Shown here in pieces: positions 52,192 to 61,180 of a stretch of DNA of 64,000 bases. Each line of letters opens with the position of its first letter. The stretch's first letter is position 1. The notes under the pieces are model-generated. The model was not told the DNA's origin. It ran no database searches and saw nothing but the letters and a program-made list of their open reading frames with translations. Source of the stretch: Sphingobacterium sp. xlx-96 (GTDB taxonomy: Bacteria; Bacteroidota; Bacteroidia; Sphingobacteriales; Sphingobacteriaceae). Both the position numbers and the translations under genes were made by a program. The DNA lies in the NCBI RefSeq assembly GCF_011007365.1, contig NZ_WFKM01000003.1:310001-374000 (forward strand), in the 5' to 3' direction.

Positions 52192-53607
52192 TTACATTTT
52201 ATAATATTGTTCCCATCCTTTTGCCGGCGTAGGCCCCACCAAAAGTGCATTCGCAAACCGATCATCGACAACTTCCTTCTTTATAGGGTCAAAATCAAAA
52301 GATCTATTCAATCGTTGCGCTATCACTCCCAGACAGAAAACCTGACTTAACGGCCCAGCGAGTTCGAAAGGAGAACGCGTCTGTTCCTCGCCCTTACAAG
52401 CCTTCAAAAAATTAGCAAAATGATTTGAAGGCGAAATAGGTATATCTGGCAATTGCTTAGCGAGATCCTTTGCTTTATCCTCGGGAATAATTTGCAGCGT
52501 AGAAGCATGAGAGCCTCCTTTAAAGGTCAAATCTTTAGCATACATAATCTTTCCAGGATTAAGCTTCGCTGCTTCAATCTTTCCACTGGTTGGTGGAGGA
52601 ATATTCGGATCTAACCCCGAAACACCATATCCTTCCGGGATAGGAGGTAGATTGTCCAAACCATCATACCAATTAATAGTCAGGGCTGGCATGTTCTTCC
52701 GCTTTGCGAAATTAAATTTGAGCGTCGATGACATCGGAAAGAAAAAAGAATTATGGCCATCCAACACGACTGCCTCTACCCGATTGGGAAGACCCAACTC
52801 TAGAAATTCATGAGCCGTATCCAATATATGAGCTCCCCAATCTCCCAGAGCCCCCATTCCAAAATCAAACCAACAACGCCACTGACCGTTCACGTAATCC
52901 TTGTTATAGTCATGCCCTCTGGTCTGCATCTGCCACAGATCCCAGTCCAATGTATCTGGTATACGTTCCGGATAAGGAAATCCCTTCATATTCACATCCC
53001 AACCATGCCAACGTCGAGCCATATTCATATGTGCATCTATACGCGTCACATCCTTTATAATCCCGGACTCTTTCCAAGCCTTGAACTGAAAATAGTTAGC
53101 CTCCGAGTGTCCCTGATTTCCCATCTGTGTCACCACCTTGGATGACCGCTTAGCCTTCTGAATGAGCAGTTCATTTTCCCAAAAAGTATGTGCCATAGGC
53201 TTTTCCACATATACGTGCTTACCCAAATCCATCGCCAACATGGCTATAGCAAAATGCGCAAAATCAGGCGTCCCGATACACACGGCATCTATCTGCCCCC
53301 CCATCTTATCAAACATCACCCTAAAGTCCTGAAATCTAGGAGTATCCGGAAACATCTTCAATACCTCCTGTGTATGTTTTCCTCCCATATCCACATCACA
53401 CAACGCCACAATATTACATAGTCCTGTCTTATAAAGATCTTTGATAATATCTCCTGCCCTATTCCCTACCCCAACACAGGCAAGATTTACACGTTCATTG
53501 GCACTAGCCAACCTAACCTCCCCTAATACACTATTGGACAACAAGGCGGCTCCTCCAGCTAAGACTGTTCTTTGAAGGAAGCTTCTACGTGATAAATAAT
53601 GATTCAT
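52192..53607 (-). CDS. Gfo/Idh/MocA family oxidoreductase with Tat signal
   Basis: 471 residues. The N-terminus has a twin-arginine motif (SRRSFLQRTVLAGGAALL), so it is exported folded with its NAD(P) cofactor. The Rossmann part shows VNLACVGVGNRAGDI and the family motif YVEKPMAHTFWENE, followed by the C-terminal dimerisation domain. Such Tat-exported members oxidise or act on 3-keto sugars or related glycosides in the periplasm. It is 20 nt downstream of a DUF1080 protein gene; the two form an operon. Confidence 0.9.
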   Translation of the reverse strand: MNHYLSRRSFLQRTVLAGGAALLSNSVLGEVRLASANERVNLACVGVGNRAGDIIKDLYKTGLCNIVALCDVDMGGKHTQEVLKMFPDTPRFQDFRVMFDKMGGQIDAVCIGTPDFAHFAIAMLAMDLGKHVYVEKPMAHTFWENELLIQKAKRSSKVVTQMGNQGHSEANYFQFKAWKESGIIKDVTRIDAHMNMARRWHGWDVNMKGFPYPERIPDTLDWDLWQMQTRGHDYNKDYVNGQWRCWFDFGMGALGDWGAHILDTAHEFLELGLPNRVEAVVLDGHNSFFFPMSSTLKFNFAKRKNMPALTINWYDGLDNLPPIPEGYGVSGLDPNIPPPTSGKIEAAKLNPGKIMYAKDLTFKGGSHASTLQIIPEDKAKDLAKQLPDIPISPSNHFANFLKACKGEEQTRSPFELAGPLSQVFCLGVIAQRLNRSFDFDPIKKEVVDDRFANALLVGPTPAKGWEQYYKM

Positions 53608-53627
53608 CTATGCTTAGAATTACTTAA

Positions 53628-55043
53628 TTACTTCAATTTTTTCACTTTAAGGTTACGAAAGGACACCTCATCCCCATGATCTTGCAATAAGATATGCCCT
53701 TGCAATGCTTCTCCGAAGCGCTCCCAATCTTTATATTTACTAATCGCAACCAAATCCCTAAATTCCTTTGAACCTCGTTGATAGGACAACATCTTGATAC
53801 CATTTAGGTAATGAACAACTTCATTATCCGCAGTTACTACAATACGCCCTCGATTCCATTCGCCTATCGGCCTCCTAGCCCTGCTGTCTTTATTAGAAGT
53901 AATAAGGTCGTAAAGAGATGCTAAAGTACGATTTCCATCTCTACCTAACTTAGCATCTGGATGGGTGGCATCGTCCAAAATCTGAAACTCTGGCCCTATA
54001 GCCGATCCTGCAGACTTCTCTTTCAAAGTTACAAAATACTTAACCCCACTATTCGCCGCAGGAGTAAGCTTGAATTCAAAAGAAAAATCGAAAGCGGCAT
54101 ACTGCTCTTTGCTAATAATATCTCCACCATTGGTAGATTCACCACCATCAGATTTTAAGACCTTAATCGCTCCATCCTTGACTTCCCACCCGCTTTTCGG
54201 AAAAGCATCACCCTTTACACTTTTCCATCCAGCATGATCTTTGCCGTTAAACAATAAGCTATAACCAGCACTTTTTTCCGACGAGGAAAGATTATTCGGC
54301 TTTAAGTTAACGATAAAGACCTCCTTTGGAAAAGCCGTAGGCTTCAGGTTTTGAGTTTGAATCCTGATATTCTTAAAATAAACCTTCTTCCCATCTAATG
54401 CTTCCGGGATACTGTGCACCTGAAGCCCTATAAACCCCTTGCTATCGATCGTATCAATAACAAAAGCCGTCGGCACACCGTTGACCCATGTACGTAGCTC
54501 ATCATCTATTGCTTCGATTCGTATATGATTAAATTCTTCTTTCTTGTAAGCCGATTTTGCTTTCTCATTCATATCCAAAGGATACAACCAGCCGCGCCGG
54601 GCTTCATCATAAATTCCACCTGTCCACGCCCTACTTGTTGGATCTATTTCGACCTGTCTCCCGTACACACGACCTCTCCCTCCATTTGCGGCCATATCGA
54701 TATGACTACGCGTCTGTACACCCGAATTGGTTTGATCTCCCTCCAGCTTAATATCCAATTCAAGTATAAAATTTCCATATTCCGCCTCTGTAATCAAAAA
54801 CGAGTTTGGAGTCCCCTTAGTCATACGCCCTACAATAGCACCGTCTTCTATCGTATAGGGCGCTTTGCCCCCTACGGATTTCCAGCCGGTCAAAGTCTTT
54901 CCATCAAATAGGTTTGTCCAGCCATCAGAACCGGAAGATTGTGCCTGAACGTTGCCGACACTCATAACACCCAATAAGCCGATAAGGACAGTGGATATTT
55001 TAAAATTAAACATTCCCTTCATATGTGTATTACTTGTTTTCAT
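53628..55043 (-). CDS. Double DUF1080 (3-keto-disaccharide hydrolase-like) exported protein
   Basis: 471 residues with a signal peptide (ending GNVQAQ). Two concanavalin-like DUF1080 domains in tandem: the first from DGWTNLFDGKTLTGWKSVGG (about 40-225), the second from YSLLFNGKDHAGWKSVKGDA (about 258-470), each with its own aromatic-rich core. DUF1080 (PF06439) members bind or hydrolyse 3-keto glycosides. First gene of the operon with the Tat-exported Gfo/Idh oxidoreductase, a frequent pair in Bacteroidota glycan metabolism. An ATG eight codons later (MKGMFN) would also give a plausible signal peptide. Confidence 0.87.
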   Translation of the reverse strand: MKTSNTHMKGMFNFKISTVLIGLLGVMSVGNVQAQSSGSDGWTNLFDGKTLTGWKSVGGKAPYTIEDGAIVGRMTKGTPNSFLITEAEYGNFILELDIKLEGDQTNSGVQTRSHIDMAANGGRGRVYGRQVEIDPTSRAWTGGIYDEARRGWLYPLDMNEKAKSAYKKEEFNHIRIEAIDDELRTWVNGVPTAFVIDTIDSKGFIGLQVHSIPEALDGKKVYFKNIRIQTQNLKPTAFPKEVFIVNLKPNNLSSSEKSAGYSLLFNGKDHAGWKSVKGDAFPKSGWEVKDGAIKVLKSDGGESTNGGDIISKEQYAAFDFSFEFKLTPAANSGVKYFVTLKEKSAGSAIGPEFQILDDATHPDAKLGRDGNRTLASLYDLITSNKDSRARRPIGEWNRGRIVVTADNEVVHYLNGIKMLSYQRGSKEFRDLVAISKYKDWERFGEALQGHILLQDHGDEVSFRNLKVKKLK

Positions 55044-55062
55044 ATACTCTAATAAATTTCAT

Positions 55063-55076
55063 GAGCTTGCAAGCTC
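55063..55076. promoter_or_regulatory. Palindromic operator-like site before the DUF1080 operon
   Basis: GAGCTTGCAAGCTC, a perfect 14-bp palindrome 19 nt upstream of the DUF1080 start codon. It lies in the leader and could bind a repressor or form a small hairpin. Confidence 0.4.
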
Positions 55077-55356
55077 GATTATTTTCAACAACGCACCAAT
55101 TTCACTATCTCTAGTCAACATACTACTACTTTCAGAATGGTTCTTAGGTTTACTAAACTATCCGAATATAAAGAAAAAGAGGTAAGATGATTTAAAATTA
55201 GATCTGTAAGAGCCAATTTTTTAACGAAATCGATTGCGGTAACGCATCCTTTTTTGAGAAAAGAAACACCAAGTAGGAAATTTTATAACGGCTACAGATG
55301 CCAACAAAAGTTAAATCCGACAAAAACTCAATATTCGACACAAGTTGCTGTCTACC
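55077..55356. other. Spacer between radA and the DUF1080 operon
   Basis: No gene. It includes TGCG-GTAA-CGCA at about 55236-55247, an interrupted inverted repeat reminiscent of a LacI-type operator, and TAGTTTAG, a weak -7-like box for the leftward operon, near 55150. Confidence 0.4.
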
Positions 55357-56745
55357 TTAGCCAAAAAGCGCTCTAAATAAATCCTCTAGCGTAGCCATAG
55401 GTCGGATCGCGATATTATATTTCTTTGCATCCAACCCCTTGACATTATACTTAGAAATAAAGATACCATCAAAACCCAACTTTTCTGCTTCGGCTATACG
55501 CTGTTCGACACGGTTAACGGCTCTGATTTCGCCAGATAACCCAACTTCTCCTGCAAAAGTAACCTGGGCAGGTAATGGGATATCCTGTTGTGAAGATATG
55601 AGCGCTGCTATGACAGCCAAATCTATAGCAGGATCTTCCACCCGAAGACCTCCTGCAATATTTAAAAACACATCCTGTGCACTCAACCGGAAACCAAAAC
55701 GCTTCTCTAATACAGCCAGCAACATACTCAGCCGCTTCGTATCAAAGCCCGTCGCTGTGCGTTGTGGAGTACCAAAAGCCGAGTTACTGACCAGTGCCTG
55801 TACTTCGATCATTAACGGACGAACGCCTTCAAGCATAGCGGCCACAGCGACACCAGAGACCGGACTCTCCCGCTGGGAGAGCATTATTTCTGAGGGATTT
55901 GACACTTCTCGGAGTCCGGCTCCTTGCATTTCATAAATGCCCAATTCTGAGGACGAGCCGAATCTGTTCTTGACCGACCTTAATATTCGATATACATGGT
56001 TTCTGTCTCCTTCAAATTGCAAAACCGTATCTACCATATGTTCCAACACTTTGGGACCAGCGATCGAACCATCCTTTGTAATATGCCCTACGATCAGCAC
56101 AGGTGTATTCGTTTCCTTAGCAAAACGCAACAACTCTGCAGTACATTCACGTACCTGAGATACAGAACCAGGAGCGGATTCGATCTGCGAAGAGTGCAAC
56201 GTTTGAATTGAATCTATGACGATAACATTCGGGTTGACTACTTCTATCTGTTTGAATATATTTTGTGTACTACTTTCGGTCAGGATATAGCAATTTGCCT
56301 TTGATGACTGAGAAAGTCGTTCAGCCCTCATTTTTATCTGCTGTTCACTTTCTTCTCCCGAAATATAAAGTGTCCTTACTTCCGGAAGGGAAAGGGCCAG
56401 TTGCAACATCAATGTTGATTTTCCGATACCAGGCTCTCCACCGATGAGTACTAATGATCCCGGCACAATACCTCCACCAAGTACACGATTGAATTCTTTA
56501 TCCGGTGTCAAAATTCGCTGCTCTTCTGAATAGACGATCTCGTGTATGATAGCAGCTTTATTGGTACGCTTTGCTGCCCCCGACCCCACGGTCGTACTAC
56601 GCCATTCCGGAACCCGGGAAGAACCCGTCACGACAACTTCTTCTACAAAAGTATTCCATTGTTTACAGGACGGACATTGTCCCAACCATTTCGGAGATTC
56701 GTACCCACAGGATTGACAAAAATATGCTGATTTCGACTTGGCCAT
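55357..56745 (-). CDS. radA: DNA repair protein RadA
   Basis: 462 residues; a RecA-like ATPase that processes recombination intermediates. The zinc finger (FCQSCGYESPKWLGQCPSC) starts at residue 9. Walker A is GGEPGIGKST. The RadA-specific motif KNRFGSSSELGIYEM is present. The C-terminal Lon-protease-like domain ends FRALFG and lacks protease residues, as usual. Monocistronic, divergent from the sigma factor gene. Confidence 0.97.
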   Translation of the reverse strand: MAKSKSAYFCQSCGYESPKWLGQCPSCKQWNTFVEEVVVTGSSRVPEWRSTTVGSGAAKRTNKAAIIHEIVYSEEQRILTPDKEFNRVLGGGIVPGSLVLIGGEPGIGKSTLMLQLALSLPEVRTLYISGEESEQQIKMRAERLSQSSKANCYILTESSTQNIFKQIEVVNPNVIVIDSIQTLHSSQIESAPGSVSQVRECTAELLRFAKETNTPVLIVGHITKDGSIAGPKVLEHMVDTVLQFEGDRNHVYRILRSVKNRFGSSSELGIYEMQGAGLREVSNPSEIMLSQRESPVSGVAVAAMLEGVRPLMIEVQALVSNSAFGTPQRTATGFDTKRLSMLLAVLEKRFGFRLSAQDVFLNIAGGLRVEDPAIDLAVIAALISSQQDIPLPAQVTFAGEVGLSGEIRAVNRVEQRIAEAEKLGFDGIFISKYNVKGLDAKKYNIAIRPMATLEDLFRALFG

Positions 56746-56816
56746 TAGGCTAAATTAATAAAATCCTTCATTACATGTAACAATATCTTCTTAAATTCGA
56801 CCTATAACCAAACTAA

Positions 56817-57323
56817 ATGAACAAAAGCACGGAAATAGAATTTGTGGGTTTACTGGAACAGCACCAGAATATCCTTCATAAGATCTGTAAGCTATACGCT
56901 GCGGACTTGGATACACACAAAGATCTTTTTCAGGAAATGGTCATTCAACTTTGGAAATCTTATCCAACATTCAAAGGCGACGCCAAATTTACAACGTGGG
57001 CATATCGGGTAGCTTTGAATACAGCGATTTCTTTGTACCGTGGTAGCAAACGAAAAATAACAACTGTAGATTGGAACAGCTCCCTACAAAACATTCGTTA
57101 TGAAGAATACGACACAGAACAAGAAGAACAATTAAAAGCGCTATACACGGCAGTAAGACAACTGAATGATATCGAAAAAGCGCTGGTGTACATGTATCTG
57201 GAAGATAAAGATTACGGAGAGATTTCTGAAACACTAGGTATTAGTGAAGTTAACGCTCGCGTAAAAATGAACCGAATAAAAACAAAGTTGAAAAGTATGA
57301 TAAATCAGAATGGAGGTCATTAA
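56817..57323 (+). CDS. RNA polymerase sigma factor (ECF-like, sigma-70 family)
   Basis: 168 residues. Region 2 is KDLFQEMVIQLWKSYPTFKG, then FTTWAYRVALNTAISLYRG. Region 4 is LNDIEKALVYMYLEDKDYGE and LGISEVNARVKMNRIKTKLK. This is an ECF-type sigma factor. Its stop shares an A with the start of the following membrane-protein gene, so the two are translationally coupled and the partner may be its regulator. Confidence 0.92.
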   Translation: MNKSTEIEFVGLLEQHQNILHKICKLYAADLDTHKDLFQEMVIQLWKSYPTFKGDAKFTTWAYRVALNTAISLYRGSKRKITTVDWNSSLQNIRYEEYDTEQEEQLKALYTAVRQLNDIEKALVYMYLEDKDYGEISETLGISEVNARVKMNRIKTKLKSMINQNGGH

Positions 57324-57940
57324 TGGATGGATTAGATTTATTAAAACAACACTGGAACGGAGATAATAATTTTCCGAAAATAGAAAGAAATGAGCTTCAA
57401 GCTATGTTACATCGAAGTTCTTCGTCTATTGTAAAATGGATTTTTATCATTTGTTGCCTGGAGTTTGCCTTATGGTTAGCCATCTCCTCTATTGTTCCCT
57501 CAGAAAAACAACACTTTTTAGTTTTTCAAATTATTGATGTAGTCTACAATGTTATCTTCTATGCGATTATCTTTTATTTCATCTTCCAGTTCTACAGCTT
57601 ACTTGTTCGGATAAAAACAACAAACAGCACTAAAAAACTAATGGAAAGCATACTAGCCGTTCGCAAAAACGCCCATCGCTACATTCAGTTTAACCTCTTG
57701 GCTGCCTATGTAGCATTCGGACTGGCATTAATTCAACTTATTATAGAAGAATCCCTAAATCGAGAAAGCTGGGGTGAAATACTTTTTTATGCTCTTGCGT
57801 TAGCTATTATTTTTACGCTTTTTGCCTTATTATTTATCAAAATAATTAAACTTTATTTTAGGGTACTATACGGCTTTCTCTTAAAAAAGTTAAATAAAAA
57901 CTATGATGAGCTCACCCGTCTAGAAGAAGATGCTAATTAA
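57323..57940 (+). CDS. Membrane protein coupled to the sigma factor (possible anti-sigma)
   Basis: 205 residues with four transmembrane helices (IFIICCLEFALWLAISSIV; VIFYAIIFYFIFQFYSLLV; FNLLAAYVAFGLALIQLII; LFYALALAIIFTLFALLFI). A cytoplasmic N-terminus of about 35 residues (LLKQHWNGDNNFPKIERNEL) could contact the sigma factor. No zinc-type anti-sigma motif (HxxxCxxC) is seen. The role as anti-sigma is inferred from the coupling. The end overlaps the convergent dipeptidase gene by 8 nt. Confidence 0.75.
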   Translation: MDGLDLLKQHWNGDNNFPKIERNELQAMLHRSSSSIVKWIFIICCLEFALWLAISSIVPSEKQHFLVFQIIDVVYNVIFYAIIFYFIFQFYSLLVRIKTTNSTKKLMESILAVRKNAHRYIQFNLLAAYVAFGLALIQLIIEESLNRESWGEILFYALALAIIFTLFALLFIKIIKLYFRVLYGFLLKKLNKNYDELTRLEEDAN

Positions 57941-59099
57941 CAACATCAGGCTCGTTTGCTCTTAAAATACGCAAAAAATTTAACCCCATTATCTTTGCTA
58001 TGGCATGTTCGCTATAACCTCTTGCTAATAGGGCTTTAGTCAGATTCGGAAACTGAGACACATCTTCCAAATCTTGAGGAGGGGCTTCTATCCCATCAAA
58101 ATCCGAGCCGATAGCGACGTGATCTATCCCAACATGCTGTACCAGATAATCGATATGGTCGATCAATAGTGACAACGGGGCATTTGCTTGATATTGTTGC
58201 TCCTTTGTAAGTGCTCCGTACTGCTTTGAAACAGACATTCCTCCACTAGCACCCCCCACATGTTTCGCATAAAGATCTTTCACTTTTGTCTCATAAAGCG
58301 AATCTAGAAATCCTGAATAAAAATTCACCCCTATAACGCCACCATTTTTCTTCAAGGCTACCAATTGCTGATCGTCTAGGTTTCGAAAATGAGGTGTCAA
58401 TGCTGCGGCATTGCTATGTGACACTAAAATAGGCCTCGTGCTCACTTCCAACACATCATAAAACAACCTTTTACTACCATGCGACAGATCCACCATCATA
58501 CCCAACTCGTTCATCTTTCGAATTATCGCACGCCCCTTCTTTGACAATCCACGTTGCCTGGATGGCTTTTTACGATCTTCAATCGCTGCTGCTGTAGCCC
58601 AAGGTAAATTATAGTTCCATGTAAGCGTCAAGTATCTCGCCCCTCGCTGGTATAGTGCCTCAAGGTTCGAAAGACTAGACTCGATCATATTTCCTCCTTC
58701 AATACCAATTAACGCAGCTATTTTTCCCTGTTGGTGTATCTGTTCGATATCCTGGCTACTCTGAGCCAATGCTATCCGATCAGGATTACGACGAATGACA
58801 TCATTTAAAGCATCAATCTGGTCATTAGCATGTTGAAAAGCCCCTTTCTTCCATTGTTTATCGTCAGACCATACGGCAAACACCTGAACATCAACACCTC
58901 CTTCTATCAACCTAGGGATATCCGTATGTCCCTTTTGCAATCGCTGACCTATGTCTCTTCCAGGAAGAACACTCTCGATGATCACATCGTTATGTCCATC
59001 GACAACCAGCATCCTCTTATGCAGCACCTTATGATCCTGTGCCCACCCTATAGAGCTGCACAAACCAACTAGACATAAAAAGCTAATTAACTGCTTCAT
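57933..59099 (-). CDS. Membrane dipeptidase (M19 family)
   Basis: 388 residues with a signal peptide (ending SIGWAQ). The zinc-binding motif is DGHND (residues 34-38). Further conserved elements are IGIEGGNMIESSLSNLEALY, RYLTLTWN, MVDLSHGSKRLFYDVLEV, PILVSHSNA and VAIGSDFDGIEAPP. M19 enzymes cleave dipeptides, including those with D-amino acids. It overlaps the preceding serine hydrolase gene by 4 nt, so both are co-translated. In the envelope they could act on peptidoglycan-derived peptides (inference). Confidence 0.92.
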   Translation of the reverse strand: MKQLISFLCLVGLCSSIGWAQDHKVLHKRMLVVDGHNDVIIESVLPGRDIGQRLQKGHTDIPRLIEGGVDVQVFAVWSDDKQWKKGAFQHANDQIDALNDVIRRNPDRIALAQSSQDIEQIHQQGKIAALIGIEGGNMIESSLSNLEALYQRGARYLTLTWNYNLPWATAAAIEDRKKPSRQRGLSKKGRAIIRKMNELGMMVDLSHGSKRLFYDVLEVSTRPILVSHSNAAALTPHFRNLDDQQLVALKKNGGVIGVNFYSGFLDSLYETKVKDLYAKHVGGASGGMSVSKQYGALTKEQQYQANAPLSLLIDHIDYLVQHVGIDHVAIGSDFDGIEAPPQDLEDVSQFPNLTKALLARGYSEHAIAKIMGLNFLRILRANEPDVVN

Positions 59100-60832
59100 T
59101 TCGCTTCATTTATCGTCTCATAGATGGCGTCTTGTATCCGACTCCTAACATTTAAATCATACAACTTGGTCGACACCTGTGGATGCACCCGATTGGATAA
59201 AAAGATATAAATCAGCTGATGTTTCGGATCTACCCAAATACAAGTCCCTGTATACCCTGTATGTCCATACACGGATGCATTAGTCAATCGGGATGGGTAT
59301 TCTTTCTTAGGGTCCGAATCTGCGCGATCAAATCCCAATCCTCTCCGACTCGTCTTAGATTGCTTAGAAGTAAAAAGATCAACCGTGCTTGATTTAAAAT
59401 AACGTACCCCACCATACTCTCCCCTATTGAGCAACAATTGCCCATAGATCGCCAGATCATTGGCTGTTGAAAACAATCCCGCATGGCCCGCTACGCCTCC
59501 AGCCATTGCAGCTCCTTGATCATGCACATAGCCTTGTAATAGTACTTTCCGAAAAGAAGTATCATTTTCTGTAGGTATAATTCTACTTTTTTCAAAACGT
59601 TCGCGAGGGTTATAACCAGCTGTTTTCATTCCAATAGGTCGATACAAAATCTCTTGTATATATTCTTCCATAGGAATAGCTGTCTCGTGCTCTGCAACCT
59701 CCTTCATCACGTACATACTGATATCCGAATATACATAATTGCCAATAGGTTTCACGGCAGAATGCAACATCTCCGGCCACATGACGTCCCGATAATAGTT
59801 ATTCCGTAAATAAGCATTGTCTGCCACCTTTACCTGATGAGAAGCGGAAGATACCGACTGCATATCACCGGATTTCAGATTACGATAGAAAGGGATATAA
59901 GGGATAAACCCCGCTTCATGCAATAACACCGTTCGTAACGTAATATTAGCTTTGTTACTTTGCTGAGCCTGCCACAAATAATGTCCCATCGTGCTGTCCA
60001 GATCTATAATGCCACTTTCCTGAAGATGCATGACTACAGGTGTGGTTCCAGCAATCTTACTCACCGAAGCCAGGTCAAATATATCCGTTATCTTAGTAGC
60101 TTGTGTTTTGTCGTACGTATGCGTGCCGTATGCCTTTTCAAAGATAACCTGTCCATTTTTGATTGCCATAACGACCATACCAGGTGCAGCCTTTTCACGG
60201 ATAGCTTCTGCCGCGATCTGATCGATCTTTTGCCCCATTTTCATGGTATTTAAGCCCGAGCCCTCTGAACTATACTGCAAGCGAGTCTGTTCCCTTCTAT
60301 TGCCTGTACTGCCCTCTGTAACTGCAAGTCCGCCAAAAATACTCATTGCCAGATTCCGTTGAGCTTCTTCAGAAAATAGCGGATAACTGAGTTCCGTAAC
60401 ACGGCCTCCCAATATCGGTGATAACTGCCGCAACTGACCTACACCATCTTCAAAGCGGCAAAGAATTATATCCTTACGATTTACCAAAGACTGTCGTAGC
60501 ATGTACAGCATCTGCTGGTTTAGATCAGCCGCTGTGCCAGCCACGATGATCAGATTAAAATATTTCGTCTCTTCATCGTACTTCGAAAAATCAAAGTACG
60601 ATACATCTGCGTAACGTCCCAACTGTTCCACAAAAGTGCTGTACCTTCGTAAATCCGGTACAACTACCGCAATTTTGACCTTATCCAAACGCTTTACCGG
60701 AACAAGATGTCCTTTGTCATAAATCAACTTTGTTTTATTAGCAATAGTTTGCTTGTATTGTGCTTGGATAGAAGATATATCCAATAGAAAGAATGTTATT
60801 AGTGTCCAAAATACTGTCAATAATCGAATCAT
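59096..60832 (-). CDS. Serine hydrolase (beta-lactamase family) with a GH3 C-terminal-like N-domain
   Basis: 578 residues from ATG 60832 (MIRLLTVFWTLITFFLLDIS signal peptide); the frame extends upstream to 60883 without coding character. Residues about 30-180 (NKTKLIYDKGHLVPVKRLDK, VKIAVVVPDL) resemble the C-terminal domain of family 3 glycosidases. The rest is a beta-lactamase/penicillin-binding domain: SVSK near residue 256, the YSD motif (YVYSDIS) and HTGYTGT. Full-length fusions of a GH3 N-acetylglucosaminidase and a beta-lactamase-like domain occur in Bacteroidota; this one lacks the GH3 catalytic domain. Confidence 0.85.
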   Translation of the reverse strand: MIRLLTVFWTLITFFLLDISSIQAQYKQTIANKTKLIYDKGHLVPVKRLDKVKIAVVVPDLRRYSTFVEQLGRYADVSYFDFSKYDEETKYFNLIIVAGTAADLNQQMLYMLRQSLVNRKDIILCRFEDGVGQLRQLSPILGGRVTELSYPLFSEEAQRNLAMSIFGGLAVTEGSTGNRREQTRLQYSSEGSGLNTMKMGQKIDQIAAEAIREKAAPGMVVMAIKNGQVIFEKAYGTHTYDKTQATKITDIFDLASVSKIAGTTPVVMHLQESGIIDLDSTMGHYLWQAQQSNKANITLRTVLLHEAGFIPYIPFYRNLKSGDMQSVSSASHQVKVADNAYLRNNYYRDVMWPEMLHSAVKPIGNYVYSDISMYVMKEVAEHETAIPMEEYIQEILYRPIGMKTAGYNPRERFEKSRIIPTENDTSFRKVLLQGYVHDQGAAMAGGVAGHAGLFSTANDLAIYGQLLLNRGEYGGVRYFKSSTVDLFTSKQSKTSRRGLGFDRADSDPKKEYPSRLTNASVYGHTGYTGTCIWVDPKHQLIYIFLSNRVHPQVSTKLYDLNVRSRIQDAIYETINEAK

Positions 60833-60996
60833 GATAATAAGGTTTCTAAAGTAAATATAGTCAAAAGCTGCACAAAACCGCAATCAAACTATACAAACTT
60901 ACCCGTTGATTAAAAAGTCGGAATAGCATCCTTGTATCAAATTTACTACATGTTAGGAATAGTTTATATATTAACAAGGATATTATACGTAGATTA

Positions 60997-61056
60997 CACG
61001 GACTTCATTCGGACTTCATTCGGATAATTCCGCATGAAATCTGAGTGATATCCGTG
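60997..61056. repeat. Tandem and inverted repeat element in the xseA upstream region
   Basis: GGACTTCATTC occurs twice in tandem (61000-61010, 61011-61021). CACGGA (60997-61002) and TCCGTG (61051-61056) bracket it, and inner inverted pairs (TTCAT/ATGAA, CGGA/TCCG) make a hairpin. The rest of the 348-nt spacer 60833-61180 shows only the xseA promoter. Confidence 0.6.
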
Positions 61057-61168
61057 TTTTATTCGATTATATATCCAGTTAAATAAGACAATGTCCATAA
61101 ATTGATCCCAACTTATTCCCTAGCAATTCAGATTCGCAGAATAGACACCTAACTTCCAACTTTTTCAG

Positions 61169-61176
61169 TACCTTTG
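61169..61176 (+). promoter_or_regulatory. Predicted -7 element of xseA, adjoining the start codon
   Basis: TACCTTTG, an exact TAnnTTTG match, ending 4 nt before the ATG at 61181. It predicts a leaderless mRNA. No TTG is found at the usual -33 distance. Confidence 0.45.
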
Positions 61177-61180
61177 AATC

